From Urophycis tenuis (taxonomy: Eukaryota; Chordata; Actinopteri; Gadiformes; Phycidae): DNA of 64,000 nucleotides. The notes beneath the pieces are model-generated. The model was not told the DNA's origin, ran no database searches, and saw only the letters and a program-made list of their open reading frames with translations. Where the stretch lies: NCBI GenBank assembly GCA_036785325.1, contig JAXIVH010000156.1, positions 20,001 to 84,000 of the forward strand. Reading direction: 5' to 3'. This document shows, in pieces, positions 1 through 10,415 of this stretch. Made by a program: the position numbers and the translations under genes. Position 1 is the stretch's first letter. Each line of letters begins with the position of its first letter.

Positions 1-1119
1 ATCTGAACACAAGACCACTGTAACTACACTGGAACACACTGTCATGGAAAAATGTACCCTAATGATAATATAAAATTTTATGAAAATGTTATAACCTTAT
101 TTACATTGTTACTCATCAATTTAAAATACATTTGTATGAATACCCCTTGCACCTAGATAAAGCTCCCTTCCACTCTCCAATTGAAAGTTAGTTAGAATTC
201 ACGTTGCTAATCTACTCATCACTTCTCAAGGTTCTCCTCTATAGTGGCCTAGAAGACCACTATAGTATACTATAGTCAATAGATGCTCCTAGGAAGACCC
301 CTAAGTTCTTTAGATTATGCTATGAAGGTGACCATTCTCTGTAGATGTCCTTGAAGACCACTGTTGTCTTTAGATGCTCATATGAAGACCATTAGACTCT
401 TTAGAGGCTCCTCTGTACCTTCCCAGAGCTTCCTTCTCCTGAAGCTCCATCTGTTGAGATGGATGAGATGTTGAGACCAAACTCCACTGGAGGATCCAAG
501 AGCCCATTCTCCTGGTTTAGGAAATACACACATTATACCTCTAGTGTTGGTTAGGTAGACACTTTACACCTCTAAGTTGAGTTAAATACACATTTTAAAC
601 TTCTTAGGTTTATACCTGTAGGGTTAAAATACACCCTTTACTCCTCTAAGGTTAACCCTGATGCTTTAGCTACATTTTTGTAAGCTTTAACATTGAAAAA
701 ACGTCATACACTCCTGTCTTTGATGGTCATTTTGGGTTCTGACTTCTTGGCTCCTCCCCCAGAATGTGGTTGGTGGGTGGGGCTTATTTTAGGGAGGGGC
801 TTCACTGTGGAGGATGGGGTCCTTAGGGATGAAACAAAAAAATTAGAATATATGAATATATATAATATCAAGCCACAAAATAAAGCACACTGATACACGT
901 GCACATTCTGAATACATTCATATGTATTCAGAATAAGTAATAACACATTTAAACTGAAATAGACAGAACTGTATAGCAATGTAAAAAAATAGTCAAAAAA
1001 GGTAATAGTCAAAAAGTCAAAAACAGAATAAGGCATGCAAACAAACAGAAAATCATACCTTTTCTTGCCACAGCTTCTAACTACTCTGGTTTCAACTGGA
1101 GAGACAAAAGTTGTTCATG
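1..1119 (-). other. KATNAL2 intron sequence, no further exon recognised
   Basis: This stretch lies downstream, in the minus-strand sense, of the third KATNAL2 coding exon, so it is taken to be intron. It is AT-rich and has short imperfect repeats of an 'agaccact / ctatagt' kind around 240-420. I looked for the next KATNAL2 exon on the minus strand and found nothing convincing. The short ORFs at 693-1036 have no recognisable domains. Confidence 0.5.
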
Positions 1120-1123
1120 TAAT

Positions 1124-2873
1124 CACTGATAGGTATAGGTACTGATAGGTATAGGTACTGATAGGTACTGATAGGTGTAGGTACTGATAGGTATAGGTAC
1201 TGATAGGTATAAGTACTGATAGGTATAAGTACTGATAGGTATAGGTACTGATAGGTATAAGTACTGATAGGTATAGGTACTGATAGGTATAAGTACTGAT
1301 AGGTATAAGTACTGATAGGTATAAGTACCGATAGGTATAGGTACTGATAGGTACTGATAGGTATAATCACGGATAGGTATAAGTACTGATAGGTATAAGT
1401 ATTGATAGGTATAGGTACTGATAGGTATAAGTACTGATAGGTATAAGTACTGATAGGTATAGGTACTGATAGGTATAAGTACTGATAGGTATAAGTACTG
1501 ATAGGTATAAGTACTGATAGGTATAGGTACTGATAGGTATATGTACTGATAGGTATAGGTACTGATAGGTATAAGTACTGATAGGTATAAGTACTGATAG
1601 GTATATGTACTGATAGGTATAAGTACTGATAGGTATAAGTACCGATAGGTATAGGTACTGATAGGTACTGATAGGTATAATCACGGATAGGTATAAGTAC
1701 TGATAGGTATAAGTATTGATAGGTATAGGTACTGATAGGTATAAGTACTGATAGGTATAAGTACTGATAGGTATAGGTACTGATAGGTATAGGTACTGAT
1801 AGGTATAAGTACTGATAGGTATAGGTACTGATAGGTACTGATAGGTATAGGTACTGATAGGTACTGATAGGTATAAGTACTGATAGGTATAGGTACTGAT
1901 AGGTATAAGTACTGATAGGTACTGATAGGTATAAGTACTGATAGGTATAAGTACTGATAGGTATAGGTACTGATAGGTACTGATAGGTATAGGTACTGAT
2001 AGGTACTGATAGGTATAAGTACTGATAGGTATAGGTACTGATAGGTACTGATAGGTATAGGTACTGATAGGTACTGATAGGTATATGTACTGATAGGATT
2101 AAGTACTCATAGGTATAAGTACTCATAGGTATAGGTACTGATAGGTGTAGGTACTGATAGGTATAAGTACTCATAGGTATAAGTACTCATAGGTATAAGT
2201 ACTCATAGGTATAAGTACTCATAGGTATAGGTACTGATAGGTATATGTACTGATAGGTACTCATAGGTATAAGTACTCATAGGTATAAGTACTCATAGGT
2301 ATAGGTACTGATAGGTATAGGTACTGATAGGTATAAGTACTGATAGGTATAGGTACTGATAGGTGTAGGTACTCATAGGTATAAGTACTCATAGGTATAA
2401 GTACTCATAGGTATAAGTACTCATAGGTATAAGTACTGATAGGTATAAGTATTGATAGGTATAGGTACTGATAGGTATAAGTACTGATAGGTATAGGTAC
2501 TGATAGGTATAAGTACTGATAGGTATAAGTACTGATAGGTATAGGTACTGATAGGTATAAGTACTGATAGGTATAAGTACTGATAGGTATAGGTACTGAT
2601 AGGTATACGTAGGTACTGATAGGTACTGATAGGTATAGGTACTGATAGGTATAGGTACTGATAGGTATAGGTACTGATAGGTACTGATAGGTATAAGTAC
2701 TGATAGGTATAAGTACTGATAGGTATAGGTACTGATAGGTACTGATAGGTATATGTACTGATAGGTACTGATAGGTGTAGGTACTGATAGGTACTGATAG
2801 GTATATGTACTGATAGGTACTGATAGGTATAAGTACTCATAGGTATAAGTACTCATAGGTATAGGTACTGATA
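1124..2873. repeat. 1.75-kb minisatellite of 10- and 16-bp units inside KATNAL2 intron 3
   Basis: About 1.75 kb is built from two interleaved units, actgataggt (10 bp) and actgataggtataggt (16 bp), with single-base variants (g/a before 'agt', 'tcat' for 'tgat'). A higher-order repeat is visible: the block beginning ataagtaccg at 1321 recurs at about 1635, offset 314 bp, including the rare variant 'ataatcacgg'. The minus strand reads open for up to 360 codons of Ser-Thr-Tyr-Gln-Tyr-Leu repeats. That follows from a stop-free repeat unit, not from a gene. Confidence 0.95.
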
Positions 2874-2911
2874 GGCATTCATATGGTCAGCCAGTCAGCT
2901 GTCAGCCCTAC

Positions 2912-3827
<916 letters not shown>

Positions 3828-4282
3828 GATCTGCTGCAGGAGGTCGGCAGGAGGTCGGGCAGCGGGGGGTCGACAGGCAGTGCGGCCGTCTGCGGAACTC
3901 TGGACGGAAACTGTGGAGCCACGGCTCTAAATCTAATGGACTGGAGATTCTCTACAGAGTTCATACCTTCTCTGTAGAATTAACACTTTCTACAGAAGTA
4001 GGACCAGTAGGACTGGAATTGTGTCAAAAATATTGATCCAATATTGATTCTATACAATCAATATTGTATTTATACGTAATCACACAACTTTATTTACGTA
4101 ATTAAAACTTAATACTATCATATACATAATGGTTTTATTTGTCAGATTATCACCTTATATTTTAACATTTTAGCCTAGATAATTATTGAACAAGCTTAAT
4201 ATCATGCTTCTTGTTTGTGTTTTTCTGTATGAAGATACACAAAGTAGAACGTGTTTTGTTAAAGCCACATATGAATAAAGAG
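3828..4282. other. KATNAL2 upstream region
   Basis: This is sequence 5' of the KATNAL2 start codon. The left third is GC-rich; from about 4000 it becomes AT-rich. No TATA box or clear coding potential was recognised. It is the KATNAL2 side of what was probably a compact head-to-head promoter region shared with DNAJC25 before transposon insertions. Confidence 0.4.
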
Positions 4283-4285
4283 TTA

Positions 4286-4792
4286 TGGTGCGTTTTATTA
4301 TTCTCTGCGAACCGTCTCGGACCTCGGTGGTGACGTCACTTCTACACTTCAAGCGTTTTATTATTGTTCCGAGCAAAGCTCGTTGGAGAAAAACATGGAC
4401 GCCACCCGGAAAGCTATTGTCGCGGTAGTCGCATGTCGCATGAGCTTCACCTACACAACCTTGAGGAAGCATTCCAGGAACAGTACACTAGACGCAGAAT
4501 GTATGTTCATATTTCAGTATATTTAGTGAAGTGAAAGCGTTGGAGTCGCTTGATAGTAGACCATTTTGGCATGCTAGCTAGATAGCATTACTATCTGTCT
4601 CCATAGAAACGGACGCCACATAACAGGTGACACCGGGCGCAGCCATTGTGAATTGTCTCGGAACCCTTGCTCGGTCTCCTGTGAGTTCAACCGAGCAGGC
4701 AAGTTCTCCGTCCGAGTAAAAGGGGCGTGTCCATGCGTGTCGCTAGGCAATGTCCTCGGACGTCCGAGACGGATGGATAATAAAACGCACCA
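4286..4792. mobile_element. 507-bp MITE with TTA target duplication (PIF/Harbinger-like)
   Basis: The ends are inverted repeats: TGGTGCGTTTTATTAT opens the element and its complement closes it. A looser match follows that includes CCGTCTCGGAC. TTA flanks both ends (4283-4285 and 4793-4795). A 3-bp TWA duplication is typical of PIF/Harbinger elements. Several internal GTCTCGGA motifs add further dyad symmetry. No intact transposase is present. A short open stretch from 4395 (MDATRKAIVAVVA...) could be a transposase remnant or chance. The right end lies only 14 bp from the gypsy 5' LTR. Confidence 0.8.
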
Positions 4793-4806
4793 TTATTATA
4801 TATTAT

Positions 4807-5042
4807 TGTAGCGTCCCGGGAGTGGCAGGACTACAACTCCCAGGTTCCCCGGGTAGGGGAGAATTGTGGGTAATGGAAGGCGGTTATTTTTGAATTTGTT
4901 GTCTTGTTTTTGCCGTTGGGTTTTGCTATACCGTTCTGAGCAGACGTTCCCGTAGTGAGTGTGTTGTCACGTCAATAAATCTACCGGTTCGGGAACGAGA
5001 AATCTCTCCTCGCCTGTTTCGTCTCACCCGCCGCTCGCTACA
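4807..5042 (+). repeat. 5' LTR of the gypsy element
   Basis: 236 bp bounded by TGTAGC and GCTACA, with a perfect 6-bp inverted terminus. It contains AATAAA near 4974-4979, the likely polyadenylation signal, so R would begin upstream of it. It matches the 3' LTR at 234 of 236 positions. Confidence 0.95.
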
Positions 5043-5044
5043 AT

Positions 5045-5064
5045 TGGTGTCAGAAGTGGGATTC
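5045..5064 (+). other. Primer binding site, tRNA-Leu type
   Basis: The 20 bases starting TGGTGTCAGAAGTGGG lie 2 bp after the LTR. Their complement ends in ...CCCACTTCTGACACCA, which matches from memory the 3' end of a vertebrate tRNA-Leu (CAA isoacceptor) plus CCA. The minus-strand cDNA of the element would be primed here. Confidence 0.8.
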
Positions 5065-5139
5065 CTGGAGCGCTTACGAGTCGACGAGTCTGCACTCCCA
5101 CCGAGAAGCCACCGCAAGGGGGGTGCGGGCGAGAGGGAG

Positions 5140-6042
5140 ATGCGGTTCCCTGATGGGTCCAGCGCCCGCTCGGATATCGCCGCCTCCGCACCGCTACGGA
5201 GAAGGAAAGTGGTGGATCCCACCACTGGACGGCCGTTGTCGAGAGTGATCGAGGACGGCGCGCGCGCGCGACTTACCCAACCAGCGCTGACAGACGGGAC
5301 AAAACGGAGCGCCATCAAATTGCCGCGATTTGGGGGAGAGGAACCCATAGAGACCTACCTCATCCAGGTCCGACTAGCGGCTCAGCTTAATGACTGGTCA
5401 GCTGACGAAACTGCCACTCACGTCGCCCTCTCCCTGGAAGGAAAGGCGTTGCCAATCTTAACCGATTTGCAACCGGAAGAACGACTGACCTGGCCGGCCA
5501 TTGAGAGGGCATTACGGTACCGTTTTGCCCACCACGTTTACCCTGATGACGCCAGAGACCAGCTTGTTAATCGCAAGAGGGAACTGACAGAGAGCCCCGG
5601 TGCGTATGCAGCAGACCTTCGCCTCTACGCACGACGTGGGTATCCTTCCTTCGATGCGATGACACAAGAGGAACTTGCGCTCCAAGCCTTTGTCCGGGGG
5701 CTACGTCCAGAACGCCTCTGTGAACATATTTGCCTGTGCACCCCGAGGACCCTGGCAGAGGCTCTGACCGAAGCAGAGCGGGTGGAGCACATCCTGTGTA
5801 CCAGGCGGCGCTCCCCAGATACAAGATACCAGGTACGGCGTTTGGACCAACCCGATAGTGATGGGGACGAGGTGACCCGCCAGGCCCACACAGCCCCCCC
5901 ACCACCATCGCGGCGACCAAGGGAGAGGCCGAACCGGAGGTTCTCTGAGGGCTGCTACAGATGTGGGGAGCCAGGCCACATCGCACGCTACTGCCCGGCC
6001 CCAGCCCCACTATCCCTGGAGCCCCAACCGCCGTTAAACTAG
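5140..6042 (+). CDS. gag: Gypsy Gag polyprotein
   Basis: 300 codons from the first in-frame ATG. The frame is open from 5044 but has no earlier ATG. A basic and acidic N-terminus is followed by a capsid-like helical region: residues 80-200 include the LxRFAHHVYPDDARDQLVNRKREL and MTQEELALQAFVRGLRP stretches typical of retrotransposon gag. A single CCHC zinc knuckle (CYRCGEPGHIARYC) sits near the C-terminus. The role is assembly of the virus-like particle and binding of the element's RNA. Pol begins in the -1 frame over the last 80 bases, so expression of pol probably needs ribosomal frameshifting. Intact. Confidence 0.9.
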   Translation: MRFPDGSSARSDIAASAPLRRRKVVDPTTGRPLSRVIEDGARARLTQPALTDGTKRSAIKLPRFGGEEPIETYLIQVRLAAQLNDWSADETATHVALSLEGKALPILTDLQPEERLTWPAIERALRYRFAHHVYPDDARDQLVNRKRELTESPGAYAADLRLYARRGYPSFDAMTQEELALQAFVRGLRPERLCEHICLCTPRTLAEALTEAERVEHILCTRRRSPDTRYQVRRLDQPDSDGDEVTRQAHTAPPPPSRRPRERPNRRFSEGCYRCGEPGHIARYCPAPAPLSLEPQPPLN

Positions 6043-8723
6043 GGTGGGGCAGCGCAGCGAGAGGACCGCTGCCCGCCTACACCCCTCTCCCCAACCCTGA
6101 ACTACGGCTCGGCCGGCTAGGCCAGACACATGGACTGTACCTGGACTGTAACTTAGATGGAACCCACTGTAGGGCCCTGGTGGATACGGGGTCCACCATC
6201 TCCTTGGTCCGCCCCGGAACCCTACCTGGCACGTCTGGCCATAGGTTACGGGGTTGGAGAGGCACTAAGGTTCGCATCACAACGGTCACGGGGGAAAGCG
6301 CGAGAATGCGTGGGAAGAGGTCCCTCCATGTGTTTGTGGCCGGCTGCAACACCGACCACCAATTCTGGCTAGCCAACATCCAGGACCCCTGCATTATCGG
6401 GCTAGACCTGTTGACCAAGTGGGGGGCGAAGGTGGACGTGCCCAGGGCCACACTCTACCTGAGCACAGGGGCTGTGATGCTCCACACTAGCAGCGAAGTT
6501 GGCGCGCGACAGACCCCTATATCACCACTAGCCGCCAGGGGGTCCTCCACATTGCCAGCAGCCGCCAGAGGGTCGCCTACATCACCACCAGCTGCCCGGG
6601 GGTCCGTCTCATCGCCGCCAGATGCCAGGGGGTCCTCCACACCGCCACCAACCGCCCGGGGGTCCTTCTCGTCGCCGCCAGCTGCCCAGGGGTCCTCAAC
6701 ATCGCCACCGGCTGCCCAGGGGTCATCCACATTGCCAGCTGCCGCCGGAGGGTCATCTGCATCGCCACCAGCTGCCTGGGGCTCCTTCTCGTCACCGCCA
6801 GCAGCCGCCGGAGGGTCATCTGCCTCGCCACCAGCTGCCGGAGGGTCCTCTACATCACCACCAGCCACTGGAGGGTCCCCTGCATCACCACCAGCCACCG
6901 GAGGGTCCTCTACATCACCACAATCAGCTGAGACTAGGCAGGCTGTTGAAGATCTGGTCGAGAGGGGCTGCGAGGGTTTGGAGACTGACCAGAGGAGCAG
7001 GTTGCGGAGACTTGTGGAATCGTTCTCCGACATCTTCGCTGCCAAAGATGAGGACTGCACATGCACCAACCTGGTGCAGCATGACATCGACACCGGTGAC
7101 GCCCACCCTATTCGCCTCCACCACCGTCGTTTGCCCCTTGCTAAGCGGTTGGCTGCAGAACAGAAGATCAATGAGATGGTGGAAGCGGGCGTCATCGAAC
7201 CTTCCAGTAGCCCCTGGGCAGCCCCAGCTATCCTAGTACAAAAAAAAGACGGCACCTGGCGATTCTGTGTGGACTATCGGCGCCTGAACGATATCACCCG
7301 CAAAGACTCGTATCCCCTCCCACGCATCGACGATGCCCTGGACTACATCTCTGGATCCTGCTGGTTCAGCTCCCTCGACCTCCGGAGTGGCTACTGGCAA
7401 GTGGAACTGACACCTGAGGCCCGTCCTAAGACTGCCTTCTCCATTGGCCAGGGGCTATGGCAATTCAAGGTAATGCCGTTTGGCTTGTGCAATGCCCCGG
7501 CTACCTTTGAACGGCTAATGGAGAGAGTCCTAGTCGACATCCCTCGGAGCCGCTGCGTGGTCTACCTAGACGACCTCCTCGTCCATGCAGCTGATTTCGA
7601 GGGCGCCCTGGCCCACCTCAGGGATGTCTTTGGTAACATCCGGCGGGCGGGCCTGCGCCTTCATCCCAAGAAGTGCCAGCTGCTCCGGCGAGAGACGGCC
7701 TTCCTGGGCCACGTTGTCAGCAGTGAGGGGGTGGCCACAGACCCTGCAAAGGTGGTTGCGGTACGAGACTGGCCCATCCCACAGAACATTGCAGAGTTAA
7801 GGAGCTTCCTAGGCCTGGCCTCATACTATCGGCGGTTCGTCAAGGACTTTGCTACAGTCGCTGGGCCGCTGCACCAGCTTACCCAGAAAGGCCGGCAATT
7901 TCAGTGGGGAGAGGACTGTGCAACTGCCTTTGCCGCACTCCGGGCTTCACTCAGCAGAGCCCCAGTGCTGGCCTATCCAGACCATCGTCGACCGTTCATC
8001 GTTGACACCGATGCCAGCAACGTGGGCCTTGGTGCGGTGCTCTCGCAGGAGGGCGAGCACGGGGAGCAGGTCATCGCGTACTACAGCTGTTCTCTCAGCC
8101 GACCGGAGAGGAACTACTGTGTGACGCGCCGGGAGCTGTTAGCCGTCATTTGGGGGCTTCGCCACTTTCGCCCCTACATCTACGGGGGGAAGTTCCTCCT
8201 CCGCACAGACCACGCCTCCCTCACCTGGCTCCTTAACTTTAAAGAGCCAGAGGGTCAGCTAGCCCGGTGGCTCGAGTCCCTACAAGACTACGACTTTGAG
8301 ATCCACCACCGGGCTGGGCGTCTCCATACCAACGCTGATGCCTTGTCTCGACGCCCCTGCGAGGAAGAGGCGTGTCGGTACTGCCAGCGGGTGGAGGACA
8401 AGATGGTGACCCCACTGGTGGCGGCCCTGAGGACCACCTCAGCAGACGAAAGTAGCCCCCCCTCACCCGGTGGAGACCATAGCCACCTGTTACCAGATGG
8501 CAACAGTCTGGAGACCTTCGATCCCCAGCAGCTCTGCCAAGACCAGAGCCAAGATCCCATCCTCTCCCTGGTCCGGGACTGGGTGGAGGCGGGCCAACGA
8601 CCAGCGTGGACAGTAGTGTCTGCCTTAGACCCCGAGACCAAGGCCCTCTATGCACAGTTCCAGCCTAAGCATACGAGATGGCCTTCTTTATCGACGCTGG
8701 CAGGCTCCGGGGGGCTACCGTGA
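5961..8723 (+). CDS. pol: Gypsy Pol, first part: protease, reverse transcriptase, RNase H (frame broken at 3' end)
   Basis: 920 codons in the -1 frame relative to gag. The aspartic protease motif ALVDTGST is at about residue 75. A Ser/Pro/Ala-rich tandem repeat follows (residues 190-320). The reverse transcriptase runs from about 370 to 560, with VQKKDGTWRFCVDYRRLN, the MPFGLCNAPATF motif and the catalytic YLDD. RNase H lies at about 660-790, with DTDAS, RRELLAV and RTDHASL supplying acidic residues. The frame then runs into 20 unrelated codons and a stop at 8723, while the homologous protein continues in the next frame from about 8660. This points to a one-base insertion, or a two-base loss, between RNase H and integrase. 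The catalytic residues of protease, RT and RNase H all look intact. Confidence 0.9.
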   Translation: MWGARPHRTLLPGPSPTIPGAPTAVKLGWGSAARGPLPAYTPLPNPELRLGRLGQTHGLYLDCNLDGTHCRALVDTGSTISLVRPGTLPGTSGHRLRGWRGTKVRITTVTGESARMRGKRSLHVFVAGCNTDHQFWLANIQDPCIIGLDLLTKWGAKVDVPRATLYLSTGAVMLHTSSEVGARQTPISPLAARGSSTLPAAARGSPTSPPAARGSVSSPPDARGSSTPPPTARGSFSSPPAAQGSSTSPPAAQGSSTLPAAAGGSSASPPAAWGSFSSPPAAAGGSSASPPAAGGSSTSPPATGGSPASPPATGGSSTSPQSAETRQAVEDLVERGCEGLETDQRSRLRRLVESFSDIFAAKDEDCTCTNLVQHDIDTGDAHPIRLHHRRLPLAKRLAAEQKINEMVEAGVIEPSSSPWAAPAILVQKKDGTWRFCVDYRRLNDITRKDSYPLPRIDDALDYISGSCWFSSLDLRSGYWQVELTPEARPKTAFSIGQGLWQFKVMPFGLCNAPATFERLMERVLVDIPRSRCVVYLDDLLVHAADFEGALAHLRDVFGNIRRAGLRLHPKKCQLLRRETAFLGHVVSSEGVATDPAKVVAVRDWPIPQNIAELRSFLGLASYYRRFVKDFATVAGPLHQLTQKGRQFQWGEDCATAFAALRASLSRAPVLAYPDHRRPFIVDTDASNVGLGAVLSQEGEHGEQVIAYYSCSLSRPERNYCVTRRELLAVIWGLRHFRPYIYGGKFLLRTDHASLTWLLNFKEPEGQLARWLESLQDYDFEIHHRAGRLHTNADALSRRPCEEEACRYCQRVEDKMVTPLVAALRTTSADESSPPSPGGDHSHLLPDGNSLETFDPQQLCQDQSQDPILSLVRDWVEAGQRPAWTVVSALDPETKALYAQFQPKHTRWPSLSTLAGSGGLP
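6522..6932 (+). repeat. In-frame minisatellite within pol between protease and RT
   Basis: About 13 copies of a roughly 30-base unit of the type 'gccgccaggggGTCctccacatcaccacca' encode (A)ARGSSTSPP-like decapeptides. The array keeps reading frame through all copies. Vertebrate gypsy pol proteins normally have a short linker at this place, so this is an expanded low-complexity spacer. Confidence 0.9.
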
Positions 8724-9942
8724 TGTCCTACAGCTCCTTGTTCCTCGAGTGCTGCGGCCCCGTGTCCTCCAACTCGTCCACGGCTCAGTGGGGGCAGGCC
8801 ACTTTGGAGTCACCCTCCGCCGACTGCGATCCCGGTTCTACTGGCCAGGATGTCGCGTGGATGTGGAGCTGTTTGTGCATCAGTGTGACTCCTGTACTGC
8901 CAAGAAGGGACCAACCCGGCGCTCACATGCCCCTCTGCAGCAGTACCAGGTGGGGTCCCCCATGGAGCGGGTCGGTGTTGACATCCTGGGCCCCTTCCCC
9001 ATCTCCGACCGGGGTAACCGGTACGTACTCGTGGCCATGGACTATTTTACCAAGTGGCCAGAGGCGTATGCGGTCCCCGCCACCACAGCTGAATACCTGG
9101 TCAACGAAATGTTCTGCCGCTTCGGTGCACCAGAAGAGTTACACAGCAACCAGGGGCGAAACTTTGAGGCCTCCGTGTTCAGTGAGGTGTGCCAGCGGCT
9201 GGGGATCAAGAAGATGACGACCACGCCTCTGCATCCCCAAAGCGACGGACTTGTGGAGCGGTTTAACCGCACACTGGCCACCCAGCTCGCGATTCTGACC
9301 AGCCACAGACAACGAGACTGGGACCTCCACCTACCCCTGGTCCTGTGGGCATACAGGACGGCAGTTCAGGAGTCCACCAAGTGCACTCCTGCTGCACTCA
9401 TGTTTGGTCATGAACTCCGTACCCCAGTTGACCTGGTGTTCGGCCCGCCACCTGAGCCAGAAGTCCAAGGGGAACCTGGCCTGAGCTACTTCCACCACCT
9501 CCGCCTCCGGCTGCAGGGGGTACACAGATTAACCCGGCAAGCCTTAACAGACGCGGGGTCCCGGCAGAAACGGGCCTACGAAATCCGTTGTCGGGGGACG
9601 GGCTTTGCGTCCGGGACACTGGTTTGGGTCCACTGCCCTGAGAGGAGGAAGGGACTCTCCCCCAAGCTATCGAGTCAGTGGGTCGGTCCCTGTACCGTGC
9701 TTGAGCGACTGTCGGATGTGGTATACAGGGTGCAATTAGTGAAGCGGAAGCGGGTGGTGGCTCTCCACTGTGACCGACTTGCTCCTTACCGACCCTTGGC
9801 TCCCACCGAGGACCAGCTCCAAGCAAACCCCCGTACCACTATTGCTGTGGGAGAGGCCCCAGGGCGTCCCCAACGACAGCGTCGGCTTCCCCAACACCTC
9901 CAGGGCTTCGTATTGGACTCAGGGGTTGCTGAGGACAGCTAA
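8650..9942 (+). CDS. pol: Gypsy Pol, second part: integrase (active site altered)
   Basis: This is the downstream portion of Pol, +1 relative to the RT frame. The ATG at 8650 is internal and is unlikely to be a real start. The zinc-binding HHCC domain is present (HGSVGAGHFG ... CDSC). The core has the first catalytic Asp in GVDILGPF and the Glu in LVERFNRT. The second Asp of the D,D-35-E triad, normally in an LHSDQG-type motif, reads Asn (codon AAC at 9148-9150). That substitution would abolish strand transfer. A C-terminal GPY/F-like segment (SSQWVGPCTVLE) follows, with no recognisable chromodomain. The ORF ends 6 bases before the polypurine tract. Confidence 0.9.
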   Translation: MHSSSLSIRDGLLYRRWQAPGGYRDVLQLLVPRVLRPRVLQLVHGSVGAGHFGVTLRRLRSRFYWPGCRVDVELFVHQCDSCTAKKGPTRRSHAPLQQYQVGSPMERVGVDILGPFPISDRGNRYVLVAMDYFTKWPEAYAVPATTAEYLVNEMFCRFGAPEELHSNQGRNFEASVFSEVCQRLGIKKMTTTPLHPQSDGLVERFNRTLATQLAILTSHRQRDWDLHLPLVLWAYRTAVQESTKCTPAALMFGHELRTPVDLVFGPPPEPEVQGEPGLSYFHHLRLRLQGVHRLTRQALTDAGSRQKRAYEIRCRGTGFASGTLVWVHCPERRKGLSPKLSSQWVGPCTVLERLSDVVYRVQLVKRKRVVALHCDRLAPYRPLAPTEDQLQANPRTTIAVGEAPGRPQRQRRLPQHLQGFVLDSGVAEDS

Positions 9943-9948
9943 CCTCTT

Positions 9949-9967
9949 GGGGGGGGGGGGGGGGGGG
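9949..9967 (+). other. Polypurine tract of the gypsy element
   Basis: A run of 19 G followed by CAG immediately before the 3' LTR. This position is where plus-strand priming occurs. A pure G19 is unusual: most polypurine tracts mix A and G. Confidence 0.75.
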
Positions 9968-9970
9968 CAG

Positions 9971-10206
9971 TGTAGCGTCCCGGGAGTGGCAGGACTACAA
10001 CTCCCAGGTTCCCCGGGTAGGGGAGAATTGTGGGTAATGGAAGGCGATTATTTTTGAATTTGTTGTCTTGTTTTTGCCGTTGGGTTTTGCTATACCGTTC
10101 TGAGCAGACGTTCCCGTAGTGAGTGTGTTGTCACGTCAATAAATCTACCGGTTCGGGAACGAGAAATCTCTCCTCGCCTGTTTCGTCTCACCCGCCGCTT
10201 GCTACA
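9971..10206 (+). repeat. 3' LTR of the gypsy element
   Basis: 236 bp, 234 of 236 identical to the 5' LTR. It ends 313 bp upstream of the DNAJC25 start codon, so its polyadenylation and promoter signals lie next to a host promoter. Confidence 0.95.
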
Positions 10207-10415
10207 ATATATTCTTATGGATAATAACTCCAACGACAGCCGTGCGAAAGTGATTGACTCAGCATGTGACAGACAGCACTCACCCAATGCATGGGACTAT
10301 ATTTATTGATTTATTTATCATATAAATTTATGATTTATTTTTTTATATCATTTAAGACTATTTCATTAATTATTTTCATGGCTTTCTGCAGTGAAGTGAA
10401 TTCCCAGGCGCGCTG

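Larger units (their letters stand above)
4807..10206 (+). mobile_element. Full-length Ty3/gypsy LTR retrotransposon, 5.4 kb
   Basis: The element has 236-bp LTRs (TGTAGC...GCTACA), a tRNA-Leu primer site, gag, pol in the order protease-RT-RNase H-integrase, and a G-rich polypurine tract. Integrase downstream of RNase H defines Ty3/gypsy (Metaviridae-type) rather than copia. The two LTRs differ at two positions only (c/t near the end and g/a after 'ggaaggc'), about 99.2% identity, so the insertion is recent. No clean target duplication is visible in the AT-rich flanks (attat on the left, atata on the right). This copy is damaged by a pol frameshift near 8660 and an integrase active-site change at 9148. 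It sits between the divergent genes KATNAL2 and DNAJC25. Confidence 0.95.

Noticed and set aside
1092..2856. Long minus-strand ORFs of Ser-Thr-Tyr-Gln-Tyr-Leu repeats (up to 360 codons)
   Set aside because: They are translations of a stop-free 10/16-bp minisatellite inside a KATNAL2 intron, in several frames at once.
1124..2873. Regular array resembling a CRISPR
   Set aside because: Units are contiguous with no unique spacers and the context is a vertebrate genome; it is a minisatellite.
6455..7255. 266-codon minus-strand ORF opposite gypsy pol
   Set aside because: Shadow of the in-frame Ser/Pro minisatellite; no domain on the minus strand.
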